A DNA stretch of 64,000 nucleotides, taken from Alviniconcha marisindica. Taxonomy: Eukaryota > Mollusca > Gastropoda > Provannidae. Position numbers and translations under genes: made by a program. The notes below the pieces were generated by a model. It was not told where the DNA came from, did not search any database, and worked only from the letters and a program-made list of their open reading frames with translations. Location of the stretch: the NCBI GenBank assembly GCA_018857735.1, contig JABMCL010002281.1, forward strand, positions 405,001 through 469,000. The letters run 5' to 3'. Position 1 is the first letter of the stretch. Each line of letters opens with the position of its first letter. Of this stretch, positions 36,401-48,400 are shown piece by piece.

Positions 36401-39400
36401 TAACGCCTTCGTCTCCATCTGATCTGGCACTACTGCAGCATGGGGGGTCCACACTGGACTCTCCTACGGAGGGGCGGTGTGTCCTTAGAGTTAACTCCCC
36501 TTTTCACCACGCTCGCACAGCAGGAAGGGTTGGTCCTGCTGCGAAGCATGGAGGGAATGGAATGTGTGGAATGTGTCAAAGTAGGAAAACATACCCACAT
36601 CTATGCTCTTCCTTTAGTCAGTTTTTTTCCTGTAAAATGTACTTCCATAGCCAACAGAAAAGAATGCCTTAAACAACATTGGTGGTGAAAAGACTGAAAG
36701 ATTCAAACATCTGCAAAGCATGAAGACGTTTGCAAGATTCACGGGACCGCACAAGAATACCAACTGGCCAAGCAGTGAAGAGATAGTACAGTCTGCACAT
36801 AATGTACACGCACACAGAGAACAGCCATACGATCATATTCAAAACTGTGTGCAGACTTTAACGTGAGAATATGCGACAGAAGACTGCACAAACAGACGCT
36901 GCTGCTGCTATACTGTGAGGCCCACAAGACGTGTAACATGGATGCATGGTCGGCTCAGTCAGGGCCGGTTAAGCAGAAACACGACAGACTGCAGAAGACA
37001 CAGGCATCAAGATGAATAGATCTTTGAAATTTGCAGAAAATAAGAAGAGAGCTGGGCTGCATCGTCATTCTAAACAGGCGCTGGATCACAATTCGTAGTC
37101 TGCAGCTTCAGCGCAAGGGCAACGGGGTCACCTATCTCCTGATGACATCACAACTGGAATGGCTACAAGAATGGACCGGCAACAAGACTGGACTCGACAC
37201 AAGACCAGACCAGAATAGACCAAACTAGACCAGACACAAGACTGGACCAGACGTAAGACTGAACTGATCACAAGTGGACACACGACCGATCTGGAAACAA
37301 CACTGGACTGGACACAAGACTAGACCAGGCACAAAAATGCACTGGACACAAGACTGTACCAGACATAAGACTGAACCAGACACAAGACTGAACTAAACAC
37401 AAGGCTGAAGTGGACATAAAAGACTGAACTGAACATAAGACTGAACTGGACATAAGACTGAACTGGACACAAGACTGGGCCAGACGTAAGACTGAACCAG
37501 ACATAAGACTGAGCCAAACACAAGACTGAACTGGACACAAGACTGAACCAGACATAAGACTGAACCAGACATAAGACTGAGCCAAACACAAGACTGAACT
37601 GGACCAGAGGTAAGACTAAACTGATCACAAGACCGGTCTGGAGACAACACTGGACTGGACACAAGACTAGACCAGGCACAAAACTGCACTGAACACAAGA
37701 CTGAACCAGACACAAGACTGGACATAACACAAGACTGGGCCTGGCACATGACTGGACAAATCACATGATCGGACCAGAGATAAGACTGGACCGATTACAA
37801 GGCAGAACCAGACACAAGACTGGACCTGATCACAAGACTGGACGCAAGTCTGGACCAGACACTACACTGGACCGGACCACACGTAAGATGGAAGCAAAAC
37901 TGGACTGGACAGAAGACTGGGGTGGCTACAGAACCGGACTGGTCATATGACTGGAGCAGACACAAGCCATTTGGGAGCTCAGCTCCAACAAGCACAGCCA
38001 TCAAAGTGCAGCAAGACCAGAGAGGCAGCCACCAGCAGACATGTTGCACCCACAGCCATACACCACCTTTCTGCTGGCTTCATCTCATGGCTGACACTGT
38101 GAGCCAGGTGACGAAAACCAAGGCCACATCCAAGGCCAGTCCTAAAACAGGTACACATTTCACGCACTCTTTCTCTGTATTTCCTCAACAACCCTTGTAT
38201 CGCAGAAGCAAAAGTTCTCTTCATCCATTTGGAAGCGTTAAGACCCAGACATCAAATCATAAAACACTTTTTGTACAGATTCTGTTTGTTTTTTAAAGAA
38301 AGGAGTGAGCAAAAATGAAGAAACAGTTAAATGAGATGAATACAAAGGAACAAGAGAAACGTGTATGAAAATTATATATAATATACATAAAATTTTATAA
38401 AAGGAGAAAGGCAATATTCAAATAAAGAAACAAAAGTGGATAAAATAAAACAACAGAATACCAAAACGGTTACAGGTAAAGTTTAAACAATCAAAGATGG
38501 GGCTGGGTAAGGCATGCACATGTGGACAACTGGATATCTGACTTCAACTAACACAAATCAAGTCTTCAAAACAAGCGTTGACAAAAACATAAAATGCATG
38601 AGGACGTATCTGCTTGGCTCCTTTGGTAACCACATATTGCATATTCTGAAGTGAACGCAATTTTCTTTGTTCTTAAACAGACAGGACAGTTTCTCTTCAT
38701 CCCCTCCCCCAACAAAAAATGTCAATGTGGCTGGCTATACGGATCCAACCAGATGGAAGCCAAGCATGAACACCCAAACTAAAGTTTGACACTCATGTGC
38801 AAGAAGTGCAACAGTAACTAACACAAACATGTCAAAAGTGTCTTCAAAATAAGCCAGGCCATTCTTACACATTTCCATGTTTTACACATTTGTCTCCTCT
38901 CCTACGGTAGCAAGAAAGAGAAAGAAACATCGATTATGGCAAAGAAACACAGCACTGGGAGTAACCCTCTCCACTACAGACGCTGATGCCTGTGATGGAG
39001 AAGGCGAGTGATGAGCGGAATGAATGAAAGAAATGCAGTGGGCCCTCTGCTAAAGCACCACCTCAAAACCCACAAACAGGCTCAGCTTCAAGCACTGCCA
39101 CTCTCTGGTCAGCTGGGCTTCTTTTGTGTTTTAAATTCTTTTGATGTGTAATAAAAAATTACAAAATGATTTAAAGCAGTTACCTTAAAAGAGGGTGGTC
39201 TTTTGAGAGCTGTTCCACTGTATTACAGTACTCAGAAAGTATGAAGCTAGCAATGTTTCATTAACTGGATAAATCAAACATAACGGCAGACAGAGAGAGA
39301 AAAAGAGAAACAGAGACAAAGAGAGAAAGTGTTTCAAATAAACTAAATAATCAACAAAATACTGTGGCACATGCCACCTTTAGAAGCTCCTTTCTACAAG

Positions 39401-42400
39401 TAGCTAACAAAAGCAACGTAACTGCTACAAAACAAAAACAACCCAACAAAACCCAACAACACCACACACAGCAAAGTAACTGCTACAATAAAAACAAAGC
39501 ACAGCTGTAGTACAAAGAACCAACTCATGCGAACCATGCCATAGCCTTTACATGCAGCGTACTGCATGCCTACTGATTCTGAGCAGGGATGTCTTTAATT
39601 GTGCTGGTGGTGCAAAACGGCTCTTGACAGAAGCAGCAATCAGTTAAATTTCAAAAACGTTTCCTCCCCTCACACCATAAAAAAAATGAAAAGCTTGAAA
39701 ACCCTACTCATAAATTCCCCCTTCATATGATGAACTTAAACTACATGCTAAAATCAGGAGTAATAGCAACCCAGCCCCAAAAGGAAGAACTGTCCCAAAC
39801 ACATTAACTGATCCAACAGCTTCAATATAAAAGTGTAAAAAATTTAAAATTGCCAAAATGACACCACCAATCCAGCAACATGAAAATCCAAAATTCAGCA
39901 AACAGAAATGTTGTCAAGACACACTAACGTCAAATGGAGAAAAAAAAAGAAACAAGAAAGATGCCAAAAGACTACACGAATACAACAGGACGCTACAGGG
40001 TCAGCAGGCAAGCGAGCACAGCACTACAGGTGTGCGCAAGGACGGACATTCAAAACAGGCTTACGCTGCGCCAACAGGCATAGTAGGCATGATCTGATCA
40101 GGCCCTACATGGGCTACATGGCTGAACGTTAAGGGTCCCGAGATATCTCGATTGCGTCTCTCTGGCCTGGGTGGGCAATACAAGAGTCAGCTTTGAGATC
40201 AGCCCTTTTCCAAACTGTCACAAGTCACCCGCAAAAATGCATACCAAACTTCTGCGTATGTTTAACAATCAGTGACACAAACTGCACTATTTTGATTCTG
40301 TTTCCACAAATAAACGGTCATTTCCTTTTTACCAAACATCGCTCAGTATCATCATCTTAAGCCAAAGCCTATCCAACCCCCCCCCCCCCCCCCCAAAAAA
40401 AAACCCACTGTTGAGGGCACATGTGGAGCCACTATACAGTGGGTCCTTTTCAGGGGGGTACTGTGGCATAAACTGGTGATGAAAAGTTAATCCTGCTGGT
40501 AAATTGACACAAACATGACTTATTAAACTGTGCAAAGAAAAGCATATCTATGGAAACATTTCAGTTAATTATAACCATGGGTATACTGGCTTTACAGCAA
40601 AACTCAGGTAAGCACACTTGTGGATGACTCTAACCATCAACAGAAACAACCGTCAAATGAGTACATCTCCTAAACATTGTGCAATCCTCTCAACTGTAAT
40701 TCACCTACCAAAAAAGCATACAAAACATATACTTAAACAAATGGCTAAATGGCTAACGACTAAACATTTGTCACTGACACAAATGAATTCAGAAAATGTA
40801 TGGACAGCCAAGTCAAGGCAGTAATGCATTCTGCAAGGATGATGCTGGGTATCCCAGAGACATTCTGAATGAGACTGCATCTACAAAATGCAGGAGCTGA
40901 GGGGTCATTGACAGACACGCGTAAAACAAGCAACGAACCACTGGACAGGGTGATCTACTTTCAAGAAGACAAAACCACATACATGTACGTTGTGTACTTC
41001 ATGCAGAGAGTCTGAGGTGTAAATTGCATGGCAAAATGCACACTGATTGCTGAAGATATATAAATATATGATACATACAAAGTACAACAGGTCCAACAGA
41101 GCCAAATGTTATTCTGCTTAGCATGACAATGTTCTTTAAAAACTTGTATGCTTCAATACCCCTGCCTGTCATCAACCCAGCACTCTTAATTTGGTACAAA
41201 GTCAGAAGTACAGCCTAATGATTCATATCTGCTTGGAGTTCTAGATCCAAGTGCATCATCAGAGCACAAAAACTCTTAGCACCAAGGAACTGGCAAAATA
41301 CTACTACATGGCATTACAACTACAAAATGAAGGGTTGTCTCAGTGAAAATGAATAAACAGCTCACTCCGTACAAGGACAGAGCGGTAGCATACATTTTCA
41401 TCTTCGGCTTCGAATGACTGGCCATAATCAACTAACTGATCATTCTGCCATTGCATAGCAGGTCTGGATGGGGAGAGAAAAGAAAAGAAATTCTGCATTC
41501 AAGGATTGCTCCGGCACTGTTACAAGTGTCCAATGCGTCTTCCAGTCCCTTACAAGGCATTACCACCAGAGACGGAGGTGTTGCATGTTTCTAACACCTA
41601 CAATGAAAATCTAGTGGAACAGTTAGACACAGCATGGGGACCTGACTGTGGGGCAGGACGAGTACAAATCAGGCTCAGTCATGCTGCCAGAGGGCGTGGT
41701 TATGACAATATGTGCCTGGAGGCGGACAGATTTTCATGCGAGTTCCAATGCAGCACAGGCACCAACACTTTCACTGGGTTCCTACTTTGAAATCTATCTT
41801 CACTCACAAAATAAACCATCAGGAACTCTTCACTCTATGCTCTTTATCTAGGTATTGACTCCAGTTTACATGCGAAAGGAATAAAATGCAGAAGGTGTGA
41901 AAACACTTACTTGTTACCAGCACGATCGTCATCACGGCTCTTGAAAGAGAACCGACGTTTGTTCCTACTGCTTCTACTTCTGAAGATCTCTGCCACTGCC
42001 AACTGGTCATCCTCTGTGAACAAAGTAAATGAAGCACATCTGACTGTATGCCTCATCATGCAAGCACGTGGCACCCAGACCAACCACTAACAGTTTATGG
42101 AACCAGAATTCACTGACGTGTGAATGTGCAAGCAAATTCTGTACGAATGTGGAACTGGAGCAACCACCCCCCCCCCACCCCCCCCCCACACACCACAATC
42201 TCCCCATGGATTTTAGATGCAGCAAACTGTACCTGCTTGGAGGTTCTTCAGGTAGATGATGTGTTGCGTATCAAAAGCACTGAGAAGACACAATGACCCA
42301 TCCTTGCACAGCGGTTTGGTCTGAAACAGGAATGACAACAGTAAAGAGTCCTCCCCAAAATCACTTCAATGCATTTTCCCATCATGCATGTGAACCTTCA

Positions 42401-45400
42401 ATTCAAATTACAAAATTAAGCTCTGACACTTCATATTTTAAATCCTGTACAGGATCAAAATGAAGATGGTTTACACACAGATTCCAAAGTACAGCAATTT
42501 CTCACCCGTTTCAAGCACATTGTCTGTAACCACTCAGCCGTGACAACATTGAACACAAATGTGGAGTTCTCTGCGTAGCAAACCAGGTATGGGGACGAGT
42601 AACCTGCAAACAATAATAATGATAATGATGAGCGTTTCTGTGAGGCATTATCTCTAAACCTAAGACACAACGTGCCATGCAAAAAGATGCCCCCTCCCAC
42701 CCAAAAAGAAGATGATAAATACAACAGATAAATCTAGGAGAAACAACACTAGGAGAAAAAAAGAAACCAGGCCAGTTGGCAAGTTCTACTAAACTGTACA
42801 ATTACACAGAACATGCAGCCAGAGAGCACCCCCACAATTTCAGGTCTGTTTTTGTTGTTGTTTCCTGCCCAGTATTCTCCACTACCCAGAACACACGCAC
42901 ACACACGCATGTATGCATGCACGCAGGCACATACACACACACACACACACGCACACACAAGTAAGTGAGAAAAAGGCAAGATGACAAGGCAAGACTCACT
43001 CAGAGCGATGGGTTGTGAGGGCCACAGTATTTCCTGTGTTCTGCTGCGTTCCCCTGACCTATTTACATACAGTCCCACCACTGCAAGAGAGACACCAGAC
43101 AGCAATTTATTCCATAACCTACGCAAGATGTATAGCAGAGCCTGGTGGCATCACAGCTCACGCACTCACACACAACAAACCAACATTAACAGAACACCTA
43201 ACCTTTCAATTGCTGTTCAAAATGCCAAAGGTAATTTTCCTTTTTATATTCACGCTGTTCCAAATAGGTCACAGTCATCAGAACCTGTACACCTCAACAG
43301 AAGCTGCAAACTTGGAAGGTTCTTGCTTGTAGCTTTGGTCACAAGTGAGACGGCTCCAATATAAAGTCTGTTTTCCACACAGAGCTGTGCTGTCTAATAC
43401 TCATCGTGACATGTATCCAAGCCTGATTTGTCATATCAGCGGCAGAGACTCCAGGCTGTGTCACACAAAGTCAAGGTTCGTGGGTGACGGAAATACAGGC
43501 AGCACAATAAGTAAGTACATACGTGTCCACTCAGCTTAGTCCAGTTCACTGACATGGAAGTGTGACCATCTGGCTATAATATGGAACTGTCACAGTCCAT
43601 CAAGATCCCCCCCATCCCCACCCCGACTTGTAAAAAGCAGCACTAACAAATGCATCCTACTTCTGCCACATCTGAAAGCCCATTCCTGACCTCTTCCTAT
43701 CACAATTTAAAGTCCTTATTTTCTTCTTGTTGTTTTTAAAACCTTTTTCTGTCCCATCTCAAACCACTTTTCCCCCTCAACAGCATCAGTTCAGGGGTCT
43801 AGAAAGTGCAAGCAGGAGTCCCTCAGGCTGCCTACCATTGAAGAGCAGCATGAACTCATTGGGGGCCAGCTCAATGGCCAGCATGGCATCCACCGGGTTC
43901 TGGGCCAGGAACCGCAGGCTCTGGTCCTCTGGGTTCACCAACACTGCAACACAAAGGGCAGCACACCACCACATTAAACACCACGAGTCACTAACATTGC
44001 AACACAAAGGGCAGCACACCGCCACATTAAACACCAGGAGTCACCAACACTGCAACACAAAGGGCAGCACACCACCACATTGAACACCCGGAATCACCAA
44101 CCCTGCCACACAAAGGGCAGCACACCGCCACATTAAACACCAGGAGTCACCAACACTGCAACACAAAGGGCAGCACACCACCACATTAAACACCAGGAGT
44201 CACCAACACTGCAACACAAAGGGCAGCACACCACCACATTAAACACCCGGAGTCACCAACCCTGCCACACAAAGGGCAGCACACCGCCACATTAAACACC
44301 AGGAGTCACCAACACTGCAACACAAAGGGCAGCACACCGCCACATTAAACACCAGGAGTCACTAACACTGCAACACAAAGGGCAACATACCGCCACATTA
44401 AACATCAGGAGTCACCAACACTGCAACACAAAGGGCAGCACACCGCCACACTGAACACCCGGAGTCACCAACATTGTGACACAAAGGGCAGCACACCACC
44501 ACATTAAACACCTGGAGTAACCAACACTGCGGCACAAAGGGCAGCACACCGCCACATTAAACACCAGGAGTAACCAACATTGTGACACACATGGCAACAC
44601 ACCGCCACATTAAACATCAGGAGTAACCAACACTGCAACACACAGGGCAACACACCGCCACATTAAACACCAGGAGTAACCAACACTGCAACACATAAGG
44701 CAACACACTGCCACATTAAACACCAGGAGTAACCAACACTGCAACACACCGCCACATTAAACACCAGGAGTAACCAACACTGCAACACACAGGGCAACAC
44801 ACCACCACATTAAACACCAGGAGTAACCAACACTGCAACACACAGAGCAACACACCGTCACATTAAACACAAGGAATAACCAACACTGCAACACAAAGGG
44901 CAACACACCACAACTTCAATCCAGCAAAAACAGAAAACTGCACATACACTAAATTTCTCTCTCACCAAAAATATTCTGGAAAAAGAACTGTACCAAACTC
45001 CTCCACACGAGGTTAGGGTTTAGTTTAGTCTGGTAATAAATCTCAGCAGCACTTAGATTATTTTTTTCCTGGACAGTAAGTAAATAAATTGGTGTTTTAT
45101 GCCGTCAACCAGTGCAGTTATATCAGGGCAATACGCATTTTGTCATCATATATTACTTTTTTAAAGTGTATACATGTTAAAACTGGTACATGTACATTTT
45201 TTAAACTATACATAAAAGGGAAGTAAGACACAAACATAACCAAAGGTGATCTCGTTTAAATTTTTCCAATTTTTCTGACTGCTTTCAAAAAGTTTAAAAT
45301 CTCATGTGAAATCTGCTGAAACAACACACGCAGTGACCGAGCTGTTCAGTGGCTCTCTCTTATTTCGATAAGATCTGCACAAGTGGACAACAACCTGCAA

Positions 45401-48400
45401 TTTCCTATGGGAGAAATCCTACCCTGGAGACACCAAGAACACAGACCACCAAAATACTCTGCACATCAGCCCCACAGCACTTACTGATGGGCGCTGCGTC
45501 ACCCTGCACGCTGTAGATGGCGAAGCAGGACGGGTAGCCCACACACAGCCGGTTGCTCATCATCTCCACGTACTGCACCGTGCCCGGCACCTGAATGTCC
45601 TTCATCTGTGGCCAACACACACACAACGCTGCACACATCACTGCATCAAGCGCACCATGGGGGTAAGAGAGGAATCACTCTGAACACAATCTGGATGGTC
45701 GACTGCCACTACAAGATCAGATTTCTTTGAAAAATAGGCAGGAAGATAATTTAAGTTGCATTGAGGAAGCTGATGCCAAGAACCTCATCCTATGACAGCA
45801 TACTGCAAACAATGCGCGTCCCTTGTAAATAGTTTCCAGCATTTGTGTGTATTGGCACACTGCATTGTCATAGGCACGTTTGGAGAAAACAAATCATAAT
45901 CGATTAGGAGAATGGGGAAAGGGCTAATAATGAACACACAAAAAAGAGAACAACTGTGAGAGAAGCAAGCAAAATGAAGAGATGTGGGGGCAAAATGGGG
46001 GGGGAGAGGAGAGAAACAGACGGAGACAGGCAGAGCCAGAGCACACAAAAAAGGCAAGAGAAGTTGCACACACCTTGCGATAGCGCTGCCTGGACTTGAC
46101 AAGTTCGTAGACCTGCACCGTGCGTTTGATGGCCACGCAGAGACAATTCATGACGCCCCCATTTCCCCCGCCCACGGCAGTCACAGCACTGGCGGCACTC
46201 CCCCCCTGCTGCTGAATGGAGCCAACGCAGAACATGCTGCACCCTTTGGTTTCCGCCATCTTCACAGGCTCCGACTCCCCACCATCCAGGGCCGAGACGT
46301 GCAGGAGTTTGATGTACTTCTGTTTGGCTGGCAAAAAGGAGGGGCCATATTCTGTGTGAGGTTCCAACAACACAATCAATGACTTTTGGAAACAGTCACG
46401 CATGGATCAAAATGTGCCCAGTCAAACAAGAGCTAGCTATGTCATCAAAGAGACTAAACCCTTTCTGAACCATAGGTGCCAATCAGCAACTGCAGCACAG
46501 TCACCATTTACTGGGCACAGTACATCTCACAGTCACCATTTACTGGGCACAGTACATCACACAGTCACCATTTACTGGGAACAGTACATCAGTCATCATT
46601 TGCTGGGCACAGTACATCATACAGTCACCATTTACTGGGCACAGTACATCATACAGTCACCAAAGCCCTTCATCTATCAAACATATGTGCCAGGCCATGG
46701 ACAAAGTGTAGCAGTTGGCATATAAGACAAAAAATACTGTCGATTTTCTATTGGACTACAGTTTACACATATATGACTGCAGGACAGTTTATTTCTAAAC
46801 AAAGATGCCTGCATTTTCATGCAGTATACAGAAAGTAATGTGTAACTCTCAGTCAAGTGAAAAATAATACAGTAATAATGTATATGTGACCCTCTCCCAT
46901 GAAACCAGTCTTAAGTTGCAGCAATGCATCTGCAAGTCAGCCCAGTGCAGCGTGCACAGTTTGGACAGCTGCAAGTCAGCACAGTGCAGCGTGCACAGGT
47001 TGGACAGCTGCAAGTCAGCACAGTGCAGCGTGCACAGGTTGGACAGCTGCAAGTCAGCACAGTGCAGCGTGCACAGTTTGGACAGCTGCAAGTCAGCACA
47101 GTGCAGCGTGCACAGGTTGGACAGCTGCAAGTCAGCACAGTGCAGCGTGCAGTTTGGACAGCTGCAAGTCAGCACAGTGCAGCGTGCAGTTTGGACAGCT
47201 GCAAGTCAGCACAGTGCAGCGTGCACAGGTTGGACAGCTGCAAGTCAGCACAGTGCAGCGTGCAGTTTGGACAGCTGCAAGTCAGCACAGTGCAGCGTGC
47301 AGTTTGGACAGCTGCAAGTCAGCACAGTGCAGCGTGCACAGGTTGGACAGCTGCAAGTCAGCACAGTGCAGCGTGCAGTTTGGACAGCTGCAAGTCAGCA
47401 CAGTGCAGCGTGCAGTTTGGACAGCTGCAAGTCAGCACAGTGCAGCGTGCACAGTTTGGACAGCTGCAAGTCAGCACAGTGCACAGTTTGGACAGCTGCA
47501 AGTCATCCCAGTGCAGTGTGCACAGTTTGGACAGCTGCAAGTCAGCACAGTGCAGCGTGCAGTTTGGACAGCTGCAAGTCAGCACAGTGCAGCGTGCAGT
47601 TTGGACAGCTGCAAGTCAGCACAGTGTGCACAGTTTGGACAGCTGCAAGTCAGCACAGTGCAGCGTGCAGTTTGGACAGCTGCAAGTCAGCACAGTGCAG
47701 CGTGCAGTTTGGACAGCTGCAAGTCAGCCCAGTGCAGCGTACACAGTTTGGACAGCTGCAAGTCAGCCCAGTGCAGCCTACACAATTTGGACAGCTGAAT
47801 CTGCCAAGATTTGCCCATACCCTCGTACAAGGCAATTGTCAATTTAATCAATGTCCCAAATCAGAGACACAGCACACTGTATCATGCAGTACAACATGTA
47901 TCACCCATTTATACTTACCAAAGACATAGACCAGCATCTGTTGCTCTAGCACCAAGTCTAACATGGACACCTGCTTCCTCTCCTGTCTGTCGCCAACCCG
48001 TATCAATTCTGTCACAAACAGGACCCAAGTTTCACACATCGGTGCCACTCATACAATCAACCATTCCTGCATTTGTCACAACCAGTTAGCGCTGAAAGAA
48101 CACCACTTCAATGGCTGTTTGACTGCACTATATAAAGCTACGCTCATTCCCTGACAGCAACATACTATGAGAGTGCAGTGAATCTGCTAAGAGCCACGAA
48201 AAGCATGATATCAAAGCAACCACTCAACCAAACCACCAAAACAAAACAATCCTGCATCTTGAGTGAATGGTGAGGGGCTCAGAGAGTGGGTTGGTCAGAC
48301 AGTTCCTGGACTGACTCCATCCAATCAGCCAAACAGGGTCATCTCAGGACAAACCATTCATCCACAGCTGTGTACCACACATCACAGATCACAAGTGAAA

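Noticed and set aside
37979..38224. Minus-strand frame with a hydrophobic segment ([11 protein letters not shown]) after a tttag acceptor
   Set aside because: Phase-compatible as an MRCK end but has no homology and such frames arise by chance; not supported enough to annotate.
43939..44915. Resemblance of regular arrays to CRISPR
   Set aside because: Units are head-to-tail without unique spacers and the context is a eukaryotic intron.
46886..47929. Frames of 300-347 codons
   Set aside because: Stop-free minisatellite inside an MRCK intron on the opposite strand.
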